From: Williamsia sp.
Lineage (GTDB): Bacteria > Actinomycetota > Actinomycetes > Mycobacteriales > Mycobacteriaceae
Assembly (NCBI RefSeq): GCF_016462415.1
Contig: NZ_JAEMTF010000002.1
Location: 47,136 to 111,135 of the forward strand
DNA length: 64,000 nucleotides
Reading direction: 5' to 3'
The position numbers were made by a program, and so were the translations under genes. Below the pieces are notes generated by a model. That model was not told the origin of the DNA and ran no database searches. It saw only the letters and a program-made list of their open reading frames with translations. This document shows positions 1 to 9,415 of the stretch, piece by piece (within the stretch, counting starts at the first letter, position 1; every line of letters starts with the position of its first letter).

Positions 1-1028
1 GCGAACATCGGCCACGAGTTGTGCAGGTCGTCCTGCCAGTAGGGCCAACTATGGGTTCCGGGGTAGTTGAGCCGGAAGGTCGCCGGGATCTTCAGCGAGC
101 GCAGACGGGTCTGCATCCGCTGGGTGCAGTAATTCGTCGCGCTCTCGATGACCGCACCGGCCGCGATCCGCTCGGCGAGGGCCGTCACATCGCCCTTGAT
201 ACCGGGTGCGTTGATGTTGTCGTACTGCCCGGGGACCCCGGTACCCGCGGCCACGTAGATGGCCTTGCCGCGCAGCTTCTCCGCGTTGACGTACGGGTCC
301 TTGCGCACCCATTCGGGGTCGTTCGACGGTCCCCACATGTTCAGCGTGTTGCCGCCACCGCGGGCGACCGTCAGCTTCACGAACGCCTGCCCGACGGGGT
401 CACTGGTCATCGCGCATCCGCTGTACGCGCCGATCCCCTGGTAGAGGTCGGGGGCGTCGAGCGACAGCTGGAACACCGAGGTGCCCGCCATCGAGATGCC
501 GGCGATGGCGTTGCGCCCACTGCCCTTGTAGGCCGCGTCCATCAGCGGCGGCAGTTCCTTCGTGAGGTAGGTCGACCACTTGAGATGACCGAGCTTGGGA
601 TCATCGCGACGCCAATCGGTGAAGTAGCTCGCCACCCCGCCCACCGGCACCACGAGGTTGACGTTCTTGTCGGCGAAGAACTTGATGACGTCGGTCTGGT
701 CGAACCAGCTGCTGCCGTTGTATCCGCCGGCGGCACCGTTGAGCAGGTAGAGCGTCGGCGACGTCGCGGCGTCCACCCGCGACGGGAGGACCTTCACCAG
801 CATCTCCGCTTTCATGGCGGGCGATTGGACGTAGACGTCGCGGACGCCGTCGGCCTGCGCCACGGTCCGGGTGATGGTCGCTCCACCGATCGACAGCGGT
901 TCCGCCGTCGCGGGCGCCACCAGCATCGGCGTGGTCGCCACGACCGCCATCGCCAGTGCGCCCAGAGTCGACGCGCTCACCCATCGACGACCTCGTCGTC
1001 GCACACCCGCAGAGAGAAAACCCCTCAC
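1..1028 (-). CDS. Antigen-85-type mycolyltransferase (runs off left edge)
   Basis: This is a secreted alpha/beta-hydrolase of the antigen 85/FbpA-C family, which moves mycolic acids between trehalose and the cell-wall arabinogalactan. I chose the GTG at 1028 because GGGGAGGA lies 8 bases upstream. The first ~43 residues form an Arg-rich N-region, a hydrophobic stretch and an A-T-A cleavage site followed by EPL, so it is exported. The nucleophile sits in G-I-S-M-A-G (bases ~490-505), matching the GLSMAG motif of Ag85. The His region reads G-T-H-S-W-P-Y-W just before the edge, so only a few C-terminal residues are missing. It is divergent from the PapA-like gene. Family assignment is firm; which paralogue it is cannot be told. 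Confidence 0.88.
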   Translation of the reverse strand, partial: MRGFLSAGVRRRGRRWVSASTLGALAMAVVATTPMLVAPATAEPLSIGGATITRTVAQADGVRDVYVQSPAMKAEMLVKVLPSRVDAATSPTLYLLNGAAGGYNGSSWFDQTDVIKFFADKNVNLVVPVGGVASYFTDWRRDDPKLGHLKWSTYLTKELPPLMDAAYKGSGRNAIAGISMAGTSVFQLSLDAPDLYQGIGAYSGCAMTSDPVGQAFVKLTVARGGGNTLNMWGPSNDPEWVRKDPYVNAEKLRGKAIYVAAGTGVPGQYDNINAPGIKGDVTALAERIAAGAVIESATNYCTQRMQTRLRSLKIPATFRLNYPGTHSWPYWQDDLHNSWPMF

Positions 1029-1442
1029 CCCGGAAATCCTCCCCGTGAAAGTCGGCACGCCCTCGCGGCCTGACTGACGCCACAATAGTTGACGTGGATC
1101 ACACCGAACGACCACGCCGCGGCGCGCTGGCCCGGACCACAGTCAGCGTCCGAACCGTATGGGACACATCACAGAAGCAGCTCGGATGTCACCTGTCACG
1201 ACGCGCATCGGTTGCCGCTGTGAACCACCCACGGTACCCTCGGTAACTATCGCGCGGATGGGGAACCGTGCGAGTATTCAAGGCGGACACAGCTTCTCGC
1301 ATTCGCTCGTCATCAACGATCGCTGATGTTTTCGGATGCACATCGACTCGTGATACAACCAGTGAGCCTCATCACGGGGCGGTGCGGGGAGCGATCACAC
1401 CACGTGATGCACGGCCAGGGGTTCGCGAGGGGAGAAAACATC
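1029..1442. other. Divergent intergenic region, mycolyltransferase / PapA-like gene
   Basis: This stretch of 414 bases shows no convincing gene. It must hold promoters for both flanking genes. A TACCCT hexamer near 1232 and a TAACTA near 1242 on the plus strand are possible -10 elements. A closely spaced GTCAC..GTCAC direct repeat lies around 1186-1197. MtrA is known to bind the fbpB promoter of M. tuberculosis through GTCAC-containing repeats, so this is a possible but unproven regulator site. Confidence 0.4.
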
Positions 1443-2864
1443 ATGATCAACTTCGGTTTGATCGACGAGTGGGAGCCGTCTCCGGGCAGGGTCACCAGCT
1501 GGGTCGCGTCGCTGGCGTCCGTCGCCGCAGCAGGGCACGCCCCCACCCACCCCGTTGGTCCCTCCTACCAGCAAGAAGCCTATCTTCGGGCCGCCCAGCG
1601 CCACGAGGACGCCGGGTTCCGATTCGGTCGTCTGTGCCTCCTCGCCTTCGAGATCCAGGGTCAACTCGACGTCGATGCGATGACCCGGGCGATCAACGTC
1701 TTCCTCCGTCGCCATGACACCTTTCTCAGCTGGTTCTCGATGGACGACGACGTCATCACGCGCCACGTCGTCGATCCGAGCATCGTCGATTTCGTCCCCA
1801 CCGACTCCGCCTACATCGCCAGCAGCCAGGACATCCGCGAGCACGTGGAGGCACAGACCCCCGGCCCGTTCAACTGGGACTGCTTCACCCTGGGCACCAT
1901 CGAGCACGACGGGAAGTTCGTCGTCTACCTCGCCGCGGACCACCTCAACTCCGACGGCATCTCGCAGGCCCTGTCGTGTGTCGACCTGATGTCTGCCTAC
2001 CAGCGCGAGATCTCCACCGAGGCACCGGAACTCATGCCTGTCGGCAGTTACATCGACTTCTGCCGCCGCGAGCGCGACATCTCGGCCGAACTCAGCCTCG
2101 ACACACCGCAGGTCCGTAAGTGGATCGATCTGCTCGAGGAGAACGACGGCACGCTCCCCCACTTCCCGCTCGACCTCGGGTTGTCGACCGCGGACTACAA
2201 CCGCAGCGCGTTCACCACGGTCGACCTGATGACCCCGGAGCAGGCCGAGCGTGTCGACGCCGCCTGCCACCGCAACGGTGCCGGGTTCGCGGCCGGCGTC
2301 CTGGCCATCGCCGGACTGGTCAGCCACGAGTTCACCAACCGCACCAAGTACTTCGGCTTCACCCCGAAGAACACCCGGTCGACGGCGAGCGAGTTCGCGT
2401 CCGTCGGCTGGTTCACCAACCTCATCCCGGTGTGCGTCGACATCACCGACGGCTCCAGCTTCACCTCGATCGTGGGGGCCACACAGGAGTCGTTCAACGA
2501 GGGCAAGACCATGTCGGAGGTGTCGCTGCACCGCGTGCTGGAGCTGGTGCCGGAGGACTCGGCCATCAGCGTCCCGGCCGGTTGGTCGGTTCCGATGGTC
2601 AGCTACCTCGACGTGCGCAAACTCCCCGGCGGCGACATGTTCGACAAGGTCAACTTCTCCGTGTTCGGCAACCGCGGCAGCTCCGAGGAGGTGTTCATCT
2701 GGGTGAACCGCTTCCCCGAGGGCACCAAGATGAGCTTCCTCTACCCGCGTACCGACGAGGCCGAGACGTCGATCAAGCTCTACGTCGACCGCATGCTCGA
2801 GATCTTCTCAACCATCGCAGCGACCGGTGACTACGTTCCCTCGGTGGCCGTGCTCGCGAAGTAA
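1443..2864 (+). CDS. PapA-family acyltransferase (condensation-domain fold)
   Basis: This 473-residue protein belongs to the condensation/PapA acyltransferase superfamily, whose members transfer acyl groups from acyl-CoA or carrier proteins onto glycolipids such as trehalose esters. The active-site motif reads D-H-L-N-S-D-G at residues 166-172, so catalytic His167 and Asp171 are kept while the first His of the usual HHxxxDG is Asp. The usual DFGWG motif is replaced by a VFGNR segment, as in divergent PapA1/PapA2-like members. ATG 1443 is preferred over an in-frame ATG at 1326 because GGGGAG precedes it and homology starts there. The stop is 9 bases before the MFS gene, so the two are probably cotranscribed. 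Substrate unknown; an acylated trehalose is a guess. Confidence 0.8.
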   Translation: MINFGLIDEWEPSPGRVTSWVASLASVAAAGHAPTHPVGPSYQQEAYLRAAQRHEDAGFRFGRLCLLAFEIQGQLDVDAMTRAINVFLRRHDTFLSWFSMDDDVITRHVVDPSIVDFVPTDSAYIASSQDIREHVEAQTPGPFNWDCFTLGTIEHDGKFVVYLAADHLNSDGISQALSCVDLMSAYQREISTEAPELMPVGSYIDFCRRERDISAELSLDTPQVRKWIDLLEENDGTLPHFPLDLGLSTADYNRSAFTTVDLMTPEQAERVDAACHRNGAGFAAGVLAIAGLVSHEFTNRTKYFGFTPKNTRSTASEFASVGWFTNLIPVCVDITDGSSFTSIVGATQESFNEGKTMSEVSLHRVLELVPEDSAISVPAGWSVPMVSYLDVRKLPGGDMFDKVNFSVFGNRGSSEEVFIWVNRFPEGTKMSFLYPRTDEAETSIKLYVDRMLEIFSTIAATGDYVPSVAVLAK

Positions 2865-2873
2865 CGGTTGCTG

Positions 2874-4766
2874 ATGGCCGGCCGTCATTCGACGTTCTCG
2901 ACAGACGAGACCGCTCCGATCTTTCTGCCGGCCTTCGCCGACGGCGACACCCGCCCCATCGACCATCGAGCCGTTCGCGCCCTCGGCGCACTCGACGGCA
3001 TGTCCTTCGCCGATCCGGCGGGCACCGCGGAGCCCTCGACACGCAGCTGGCTGGCCCTGAGTGCCTGTCTGATCGCGGTCTTCATGCAGATGGTCGACAC
3101 GACCATCGTCAACATCGCGCTCCCGAGTCTGTCCACCGATCTCGGCGCGACGTCGTCGAACCAGCTGCTGGTGCTGACGGTGTACACCCTGGCGTTCGCG
3201 TGCACCCTGATGACGGCGTCGCGTCTGGGTGAGCTCTGGGGTCGGCGCAGGGTCTTCCTCGGCGCCCTGATCGGCTTCACGGTGACCTCGGTCCTCTGCG
3301 GGACCGCAACCGGGGCAACCGAGTTGATCGTCCTACGTGGTCTGCAGGGGGTGTCGGCCGCCTGCGCGTCGGCGCAGACCATCGCGATCATCTCGGCGAT
3401 GTTCCCGCGTTCGCGCCACGGCGCGGTGTTCGGGCTCTACGGGGCGACGGCGGGCATCGCCGCCATGCTGGGCCCCGTGCTGGGCGGCGCACTGATCTCG
3501 GGCGACGTGCTCGGCCTCGGGTGGCGCGCCATCTTCCTGGTCAACCTGCCGCTGGGGGTGCTCGCGTGCGCGATGGCCTTCCGATTCCTGCCGTCGGTCC
3601 GTTCCACCGAACACGAGCCGCTCGACCTGGCGGGAGCGATCCTGTCCTCGGCGGGATTGTTCGCCCTGATCTATCCACTGGCGGTCGGCCGGGAGCAGGG
3701 GTGGCCCACCTGGCTGCTGGGCCTGCTGGCGCTGTCCATCGTCCTGCTGATCACGTTCGTGGCCTACGAGCGTCGACTGTTGCGACGCGGCGGCAACCCG
3801 CTGCTGCGGTTGGACCTGTTCTCGAACCGGGCTTTCGCCGTCGGCGCGACGCTGTCGCTGCTGTTCTTCGGGGTGTTCGCCGCCTTCTTCTTCGCGGTGT
3901 CGATCACGACGCAGTTCGGGCTGGGCTACTCCGCCCTGCGCACCGGATTGATCACCCTGCCCTTCGCCGTCGGCGCGGCGATCGGGTCGCTGACCTCGCC
4001 GTTTCTGGTCAACCGGATCGGCGCCCGCACCCTTGCGGTCGGGATGGTCCTGTTCGCGGTGTCGGTCGGGTGGGTCGCACTGCTCATCGATCCGTCGGCC
4101 CGCACGCTCGACGTGGCCTCGGTGCTGGTCCCGTTGGCGATCGGCGGTGTCGGGACCGGCCTGTTCGTGGCGCCGCTGCAGGCCACGATCCTGTCCGGTA
4201 CCTCGAAGGCCACCGTGGGATCGGCCTCGGGCTCCATCCCGACCGTCCAACAGGTGGGCGCGTCGATCGGCCTGGCCGTGATCGGCATCTTCTTCTTCAA
4301 TCAGGTGGCCAACCAGTCGGTTCCCGCGGTGCGTGATGGCAGCCAGGTCCTGACGCAGCGGTTGACGACGACCGAGGTACCGGGCTCGGTACAGGAGTTC
4401 GTCGTCGACGAGTTCACCCGCTGCGCCCGCGAACAGTTGGCCTCGGCGCGGCCCGAGGTGGTCCCGCCGGGGTGTGCGGCCACCGGCTCCGCACCGGGGA
4501 GCGGGTCCGACATGCGCTCGACGATCGCCCGTCAGGCCGCGCCGGCGATCCGCGAGGCCGGCCGCGACGTCGCCGCCCACTCGTTCCTGGGGGCATTCGT
4601 GGTCATCATGTGGACGATCGCCGCCACCGCGCTCGGACTGGCCCTGCTGAGTCTCGGGCTGCGCAAGCACCCAGCCGAGATGGCCACGGCCTCAGAGGAG
4701 ATCCCGGTCGTGGGTGACGACGATCCGCCGGAATTCTCGACGGGACGGCATCGACTTCGCGCCTGA
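2874..4766 (+). CDS. MFS exporter, DHA2 (14-helix) family
   Basis: This protein of about 630 residues is a 14-TM proton-coupled exporter. After a ~55-residue polar N-terminus comes the DHA2 signature of helix 1 (Q-M-V-D-T-T-I-V-N-I-A-L-P), motif A (G-E-L-W-G-R-R-R) after helix 2, and antiporter motif C (G-P-V-L-G-G) in helix 5. A long loop of ~100 residues separates the last two helices (G-A-F-V-V-I-M-W). There is no clear ribosome site before ATG 2874, which suits translational coupling to the acyltransferase; an in-frame TTG at 2868 is also possible. Paired with a PapA-type enzyme, it is more likely to export the acylated lipid than a drug, but that is inference. Confidence 0.85.
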   Translation: MAGRHSTFSTDETAPIFLPAFADGDTRPIDHRAVRALGALDGMSFADPAGTAEPSTRSWLALSACLIAVFMQMVDTTIVNIALPSLSTDLGATSSNQLLVLTVYTLAFACTLMTASRLGELWGRRRVFLGALIGFTVTSVLCGTATGATELIVLRGLQGVSAACASAQTIAIISAMFPRSRHGAVFGLYGATAGIAAMLGPVLGGALISGDVLGLGWRAIFLVNLPLGVLACAMAFRFLPSVRSTEHEPLDLAGAILSSAGLFALIYPLAVGREQGWPTWLLGLLALSIVLLITFVAYERRLLRRGGNPLLRLDLFSNRAFAVGATLSLLFFGVFAAFFFAVSITTQFGLGYSALRTGLITLPFAVGAAIGSLTSPFLVNRIGARTLAVGMVLFAVSVGWVALLIDPSARTLDVASVLVPLAIGGVGTGLFVAPLQATILSGTSKATVGSASGSIPTVQQVGASIGLAVIGIFFFNQVANQSVPAVRDGSQVLTQRLTTTEVPGSVQEFVVDEFTRCAREQLASARPEVVPPGCAATGSAPGSGSDMRSTIARQAAPAIREAGRDVAAHSFLGAFVVIMWTIAATALGLALLSLGLRKHPAEMATASEEIPVVGDDDPPEFSTGRHRLRA

Positions 4767-4783
4767 CGTCGCCGGGAGCGCGA

Positions 4784-5107
4784 TCAGTCGGGCAGCGCGC
4801 CGTCCTCGGGGAGCCGCAGTTCGGACTTCTCGAGCTCTTCGATGTTGACGTCCTTGAACGTGATGACCCGAACCTGTTTGACGAACCGGGCCGGGCGATA
4901 CATGTCCCATACCCAGGCGTCGGACATCCGGAGCTCGAAGTACACCTCGCCGTCGGCGTTGCGCGGAACCATCTCGACGGAGTTCGCGAGGTAGAAGCGC
5001 CGTTCGGTCTCCACGACATAGGTGAACTGGCCGACCACGTCCTTGTACTCGCGGTACAGGGAGAGTTCCATCTCGGTCTCGTACTTCTCGAGATCCTCAG
5101 CACTCAT
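4784..5107 (-). CDS. DUF2469 family protein
   Basis: This 107-residue soluble protein matches the actinobacterial family represented by Rv2901c, which sits next to rnhB in mycobacteria as it does here. It starts M-S-A-E-D-L-E-K-Y-E and is rich in Glu and Tyr. No catalytic motif is visible and the function is unknown. The gene has no Shine-Dalgarno; instead TAGGCT lies 7 bases before the ATG, so the mRNA is probably leaderless. It lies 10 bases after the rnhB stop. Confidence 0.85.
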   Translation of the reverse strand: MSAEDLEKYETEMELSLYREYKDVVGQFTYVVETERRFYLANSVEMVPRNADGEVYFELRMSDAWVWDMYRPARFVKQVRVITFKDVNIEELEKSELRLPEDGALPD

Positions 5108-5114
5108 GGGCACC

Positions 5115-5120
5115 AGCCTA
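5115..5120 (-). promoter_or_regulatory. -10 element TAGGCT, leaderless start of DUF2469 gene
   Basis: TAGGCT ends 7 bases before ATG 5107, with no ribosome-binding sequence between. It overlaps the end of rnhB. Inferred from position and TANNNT match only. Confidence 0.5.
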
Positions 5121-5828
5121 ATGGTGTCGCGACGCCGGGTTCGCAGCGGATGCGTCGTGAGCGACGGTGCCGGCGACGGGGCGTGCCCGCTCGCGAACGT
5201 TGCGGTAGGACATCCGATGCTGTGGCGACGGACCGAGTCGATCGAGGGCCGACATGTGCAGCTCGGTGCTGTAGCCCTTGTGGATGTCGAAGGAGTAACC
5301 GGGCAGCTCACGTTCCATCTCGACCATGATCCGGTCGCGTGTGACCTTGGCCAGGATGCTGGCGGCGGCGATGCAGGCCGCGGCGCCGTCTCCCCCGATG
5401 ACCGGCAACGACGGCACGGTCAGACCGGGCACGACGAACCCGTCCGACAGTACGTAGCCGGGCGGGACGGTCAGCGTCGCGACGGCACGGCGCATCCCCT
5501 CGATGTTGGCGACGTGGATGCCGATCCGATCGACCTCGGCCGCGTCGATGACGACCACGCTGCAGCTCAATGCGTGCTTGACGACCGAACGGTAGAGCTT
5601 CTCCCGGACGGCCGGGCTGAGTTTCTTCGAGTCGTCGAGGTCGGCCAGCGACACCAACTGCGTCGGTTTGAGCACACACGCGGCGACCACGAGCGGGCCG
5701 GCGCAGGCGCCGCGACCGGCCTCGTCGACACCGGCGACCGGACCGAGTCCGCTGTTGTGCAGCGCGAACTCGTAGGTGCGCAGACTCGCCGCCCGCCTGA
5801 TCGGCGAACGGGGTGGCCACCGACTCAT
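5118..5828 (-). CDS. rnhB: Ribonuclease HII
   Basis: RNase HII cleaves the RNA strand of RNA-DNA hybrids and removes single ribonucleotides from DNA. The protein is 236 residues, a usual length. The first metal site is in G-V-D-E-A-G-R-G (Asp35, Glu36), and the third catalytic Asp lies in the [10 protein letters not shown] segment. The start is 12 bases after lepB ends, so lepB-rnhB are likely one transcript, the order also seen in M. tuberculosis (Rv2903c-Rv2902c). The first ~17 residues are Arg-rich and less certain. Confidence 0.95.
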   Translation of the reverse strand: MSRWPPRSPIRRAASLRTYEFALHNSGLGPVAGVDEAGRGACAGPLVVAACVLKPTQLVSLADLDDSKKLSPAVREKLYRSVVKHALSCSVVVIDAAEVDRIGIHVANIEGMRRAVATLTVPPGYVLSDGFVVPGLTVPSLPVIGGDGAAACIAAASILAKVTRDRIMVEMERELPGYSFDIHKGYSTELHMSALDRLGPSPQHRMSYRNVRERARPVAGTVAHDASAANPASRHH

Positions 5829-5840
5829 CGCCGCACCCCG

Positions 5841-6716
5841 CTACTTCTGCGGGTTGTCGGAGCCGACACCACCTATGCGCGAGAACGGATAGATGATGAA
5901 TCGGACCTTGCCGCGGATGTCGGAGATCGGGACCGTGCCACGGAGCTCGTCGGTGATGTGGAAGCGCGAGTCCGCCGAGTTGCCGCGGTTGTCGCCCATC
6001 ACCCAGACGTTGCCCTTGGGGATCGTGATGGGACCGAAGTCCGCGCCGAGGCAACTGTTGAGCGTCGAGCCGTCCTGCTCGTCGACCAACCCGGGGTTGA
6101 TGGTCGTGTCCTGTTGTTGCAGAGCACGATCCACGTACGGCTCGGTCAGTGGTTTGCCGTTGACGGTGACACCGACCTTGTCGGCGTTGCGACACTGCAC
6201 GGTCTGGCCGCCGACGGCGACGACGCGTTTGACCAGATCGTTCTCGTCGGGCGGGGCGAACCCGAACCAGGACAGGCCGTCCTGGAGTCCGCGGACGATC
6301 GTGTTCGACGACCGCGGAGACGTCCACCCCTCGTCCCACGACGAGGTGGGGCCTTTGAACACCACGACGTCGCCGGGCTCGGGATCGCCGAAACGGTAGG
6401 ACAGCTTGTCGATCACGATGCGGTCGTTGGTGCACCCGGCGCATCCGTGCAGCGTGTTCTCCATCGACTCCGACGGGATCACGTACTGACGACCGATGAA
6501 GGTCTGCAGGATCCAGGTCAGGACGAGAACGCTGATGACGATGATGACGGTCTCGCGCAGCACCGAGCGCTTCTTGGCCGGTGTCGCATCCCTTCGAGAC
6601 CGCCACGGGCGACTCGACGAGGGCTGGGCATCGGACTCGCGAAAGTCGTTGCGATCAGTGCGATCGGCGCCGAGCTCGTCGTCGGTCGGGCTGCCGTGGC
6701 GGGGGGTATCGGGCAC
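5841..6716 (-). CDS. lepB: Signal peptidase I
   Basis: The type I signal peptidase cuts signal peptides from exported proteins at the outer face of the membrane. It has 291 residues, with a polar N-terminus of ~50 residues, one TM helix (about 55-74), then P-S-E-S-M-E-N-T with nucleophile Ser84. The general base is Lys163 in D-L-V-K-R-V-V-A-V-G-G, and the family box M-G-D-N-R-G-N-S-x-D-S-R follows. The GTG start has TAGGCT 7 bases upstream and no Shine-Dalgarno, so it is probably leaderless. Its neighbours rplS and rnhB match the mycobacterial order. Confidence 0.95.
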   Translation of the reverse strand: MPDTPRHGSPTDDELGADRTDRNDFRESDAQPSSSRPWRSRRDATPAKKRSVLRETVIIVISVLVLTWILQTFIGRQYVIPSESMENTLHGCAGCTNDRIVIDKLSYRFGDPEPGDVVVFKGPTSSWDEGWTSPRSSNTIVRGLQDGLSWFGFAPPDENDLVKRVVAVGGQTVQCRNADKVGVTVNGKPLTEPYVDRALQQQDTTINPGLVDEQDGSTLNSCLGADFGPITIPKGNVWVMGDNRGNSADSRFHITDELRGTVPISDIRGKVRFIIYPFSRIGGVGSDNPQK

Positions 6717-6723
6717 GCCGCTC

Positions 6724-6729
6724 AGCCTA
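6724..6729 (-). promoter_or_regulatory. -10 element TAGGCT, leaderless start of lepB
   Basis: TAGGCT ends 7 bases before the GTG start at 6716. The same hexamer and spacing occur before the DUF2469 gene. Confidence 0.5.
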
Positions 6730-6788
6730 GTGGACTGTGCGGGAGACCCGGTCGGACCGGTCGACGACCGGCCCGACGAACGCTGATG

Positions 6789-7130
6789 TCAGCGCTTTTC
6801 CTTGATCTTCGCGGCCTTGCCACGCAGATCGCGGAGGTAGTAGAGCTTGGCGCGACGCACGTCACCGCGGGTGACGACATCGACCTTGGCCAGGGTGGGG
6901 CTGTGCACCGGGAAGGTGCGCTCCACGCCGACGCCGAACGAGACCTTGCGGACGGTGAACGTCTCCTGCAGGCCACCACCCTGGCGACGGATGACGACAC
7001 CCTTGAAGACCTGGACGCGCTCCTTGGAGCCCTCGATGACCTTGACGTGGACGTCGAGGGTGTCGCCGGGCCGGAAGTCGGGGATGTCGTCGCGCATCGA
7101 CTGCTTGTCGAGGAAGTCCAAGGTGTTCAT
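6789..7130 (-). CDS. rplS: 50S ribosomal protein L19
   Basis: L19 is a large-subunit protein at the 30S-50S interface. It is 113 residues from the ATG at 7130 ([10 protein letters not shown]), the normal length. An in-frame ATG 12 bases further upstream (7142) would add M-D-H-L and is less likely. The family core is seen in [16 protein letters not shown] and in [15 protein letters not shown] near the C-terminus. Confidence 0.96.
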   Translation of the reverse strand: MNTLDFLDKQSMRDDIPDFRPGDTLDVHVKVIEGSKERVQVFKGVVIRRQGGGLQETFTVRKVSFGVGVERTFPVHSPTLAKVDVVTRGDVRRAKLYYLRDLRGKAAKIKEKR

Positions 7131-7207
7131 CAGGTGGTCCAATCATGGGCGTTCACTGGGAACAGAGGAACCTGGCGGCCGCGTGAACGGTTCGACCGGT
7201 TCGTGCT

Positions 7208-8140
7208 CTAGTCGTGTGGATCGCCGGAACGGGGGCTCGACATGGTCGAGCGACCCTCGAACGGCAACCCGACCATTGTGCCAGAGCGACCCCGCCGGGA
7301 CGAAATCGAGGACGCGGGATCAGGCGCCGGAGCTGCGTGGACGACGTCGTCGAGGACAGATTCGGCCTCGACGATCGCCCGCGGCACATCGGGGCGGCCC
7401 GCCATCAGGTCCTGGAGGTAGATCTTCGCCCGGATGGGTGGGCGACGCAGCTTCCGCTCGCGGTTCATCGCCCGCGCCATCCGTGTGGGACGCCGCGTGT
7501 AGCGCCATCGGGCCCACGGTGATCCCGGCCGGGCCAATCGGATCGCTCCGACCACGAGCAGCGGCCAGGCGAAGATCCCGATCAGACCGGTCCAGATCTT
7601 GCCCTTGAGCAGGACGATCGCCGCAAGCCCCAGGCTCGCCGCGGCGACAACGAGTTCCACGACGATCTCGGCCACGCTGGCGTCGGCGGCGAAGATGGAG
7701 GTCTGGAACAGCTCCAGCGGACGGAAACCGAGCAACACCATTCCGGTGGCGCCGAGGACCGCCCACACCGCGTCCACCGAGGCCCGCCCCTCCTCGGCCC
7801 AGTACACATCGCGCAGGTAGAAGATCAGCGCGAACTCGTCGAGGACGAGTGCCGCCCCCACCCCGAACAAGCAGGCCAGCACCGACGCGGTCGTCTGCGA
7901 CCCGGTGAGCGAGACCGCGATCAGGGCCACGCCGGAGACGAGCACGAGCACCACGCCGAACACCATGTGGTGGACGTGGGTCTCCCCCGTGCTCATGTTG
8001 CCGAACCACCACCGGACCTGAGCGCGGATGAGGCGCACGCTAATGCGGGTACAGACGAACCCGACGATGAACCCGATGAAGAACAGGAACAGTGGGAGCC
8101 GGCCACCGTCGACGATGTCGTGCGTGAACCAGTGATGCAC
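7208..8140 (-). CDS. Conserved polytopic membrane protein, function unknown
   Basis: This 310-residue protein has about seven hydrophobic segments between residues 15 and 215, followed by an Arg-rich cytosolic tail of ~90 residues. Conspicuous polar residues flank the early helices: G-E-T-H-V-H-H-M (His55, His57, His58), L-D-E-F (Asp101, Glu102) and L-R-D-V-Y-W (Asp111). They could form a metal site, but I recognise no characterised family. It sits between trmD and rplS, where M. tuberculosis has the lipoprotein gene lppW. The GTG start is leaderless-type, with TAGCCT 6 bases upstream overlapping the trmD stop codon. Confidence 0.75.
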   Translation of the reverse strand: MHHWFTHDIVDGGRLPLFLFFIGFIVGFVCTRISVRLIRAQVRWWFGNMSTGETHVHHMVFGVVLVLVSGVALIAVSLTGSQTTASVLACLFGVGAALVLDEFALIFYLRDVYWAEEGRASVDAVWAVLGATGMVLLGFRPLELFQTSIFAADASVAEIVVELVVAAASLGLAAIVLLKGKIWTGLIGIFAWPLLVVGAIRLARPGSPWARWRYTRRPTRMARAMNRERKLRRPPIRAKIYLQDLMAGRPDVPRAIVEAESVLDDVVHAAPAPDPASSISSRRGRSGTMVGLPFEGRSTMSSPRSGDPHD

Positions 8141-8146
8141 GGTGTC

Positions 8147-8152
8147 AGGCTA
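8147..8152 (-). promoter_or_regulatory. -10 element TAGCCT, leaderless start of membrane protein gene
   Basis: TAGCCT lies 6 bases before GTG 8140. Its TAG is also the stop codon of trmD. Confidence 0.5.
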
Positions 8153-8890
8153 GTCCGGTTCGACCGGGTCGCCGGTCCTCAGCAGGTCGGGCCGACGCTC
8201 CCTGGTGCGGCGCAGTGACTCCTCGCGTCGCCAGGCCTCGATCTTCGCGTGGTCGCCGCTGCGCAGGACGGCGGGTACGGCGAGTCCGCGCCACACCTCG
8301 GGTCGGGTGTAGCTCGGTCCCTCGAGGAGGCCGTCGGAGAACGAATCCTGTTGGTGCGAGGCGGCGTTGCCGAGTACCCCGTCGATGAGTCGGACGGTGG
8401 CCTCGACCATCGCGATGGTCGCGACCTCGCCGCCGATGAGGACGAAGTCACCGATGGACACCTCGAGCACGCGTGTCCGCCTCGCGACGTCGTCGACGAC
8501 CCGTTGGTCGATGCCCTCGTAGCGTCCACACGCGAACACCAGGTGGTGTTCGCGGCTGAAGTCCTCGGCCATGGCCTGGGTGAACGGGACGCCTGCCGGG
8601 GTGGGGACGACGAGCAGGGCGTCGTCGGGACAGACCTCGTCGAGGCACGGACCCCACACCTCGGGCTTCATGACCATGCCGGGGCCGCCACCGTAGGGCG
8701 AGTCGTCCACGCCGCGGTGCACGTCATGGGTCCAGTCGCGCAGGTCGTGGACGTCGACGGAGATGATGCCCCGGTCGATGGCACGCCCGAGCAACGCCGC
8801 TCGCAGGGGGGTGAGGTACTCGGGGAAGATCGAGACGACGTCGATGCGCAGCGTCGGCGCCGTGTCGGACGTTTGAGCCGGACCGGTCAC
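8150..8890 (-). CDS. trmD: tRNA (guanine-37-N1)-methyltransferase
   Basis: TrmD methylates G37 next to the anticodon and prevents +1 frameshifting. The 246-residue protein opens with [11 protein letters not shown] after a short extension and shows the knotted-fold motifs [26 protein letters not shown] and [11 protein letters not shown], which bind S-adenosylmethionine. Its start overlaps the rimM stop by 4 bases, which supports one rpsP-khpA-rimM-trmD operon. Confidence 0.96.
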   Translation of the reverse strand: MTGPAQTSDTAPTLRIDVVSIFPEYLTPLRAALLGRAIDRGIISVDVHDLRDWTHDVHRGVDDSPYGGGPGMVMKPEVWGPCLDEVCPDDALLVVPTPAGVPFTQAMAEDFSREHHLVFACGRYEGIDQRVVDDVARRTRVLEVSIGDFVLIGGEVATIAMVEATVRLIDGVLGNAASHQQDSFSDGLLEGPSYTRPEVWRGLAVPAVLRSGDHAKIEAWRREESLRRTRERRPDLLRTGDPVEPD

Positions 8891-9402
8891 TGCAGGTCGA
8901 GCAGGCCGTCGGGCGGATCGATCTCGATGCCGTCGGGCGAGACGGTCGGGACGATGTCGGTCACGAACGGCACGAGGATCTCCCGACCACCCTCGGTGCG
9001 CACAACGAGGGTGTCGCCGCCGGGGAGGTGCAGGATCTCCGAGAGGATGCCGATGTCGTCACCGGTGACGGTCCGGACGCCGACCCCTTCGAGTTCGTGG
9101 TCGTAGAACTCGTCGGGGTCGGAGCCGGAATCGACTGTGGCGCTGTCGATCAGGAACAACACGCCACGCAGATCGTCGGCGGCGGACCGGTCGTCGACCC
9201 CGTCGAGCGTCAGCAGCAGACGACCGGAGTGCTCCCGCGCCCCGGTGACGGTGAAGTCGCGGTCGCCGCGTCCCTTGGGCAGGCGGCCGCGGAGCTGTGC
9301 ACCGTCGGCGAACCGGTCGTCGGGGTCGTCGGTGCGGACGTCGACGACCAGTTCGCCTCGAACGCCATGGGCCTTGACGACCCGGCCGACGACGAGATCC
9401 AT
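8887..9402 (-). CDS. rimM: 16S rRNA processing protein RimM
   Basis: RimM helps 30S head assembly and binds S19. From ATG 9402 ([18 protein letters not shown]) it is 171 residues: an N-terminal RimM barrel, then a PRC-barrel with the D-x-Y-D-H-E-L-E-G segment and a C-terminal [12 protein letters not shown]. An in-frame upstream start exists, but the family consensus begins at this Met. It starts 13 bases after khpA ends with no good ribosome site, so coupling is likely. Confidence 0.94.
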   Translation of the reverse strand: MDLVVGRVVKAHGVRGELVVDVRTDDPDDRFADGAQLRGRLPKGRGDRDFTVTGAREHSGRLLLTLDGVDDRSAADDLRGVLFLIDSATVDSGSDPDEFYDHELEGVGVRTVTGDDIGILSEILHLPGGDTLVVRTEGGREILVPFVTDIVPTVSPDGIEIDPPDGLLDLQ

Positions 9403-9415
9403 CGAGGGGATGCGA

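Noticed and set aside
5022..7211. Plus-strand open frame of about 729 codons
   Set aside because: It lies antisense to rnhB, lepB and rplS, which are unmistakable, and it has no recognisable motif.
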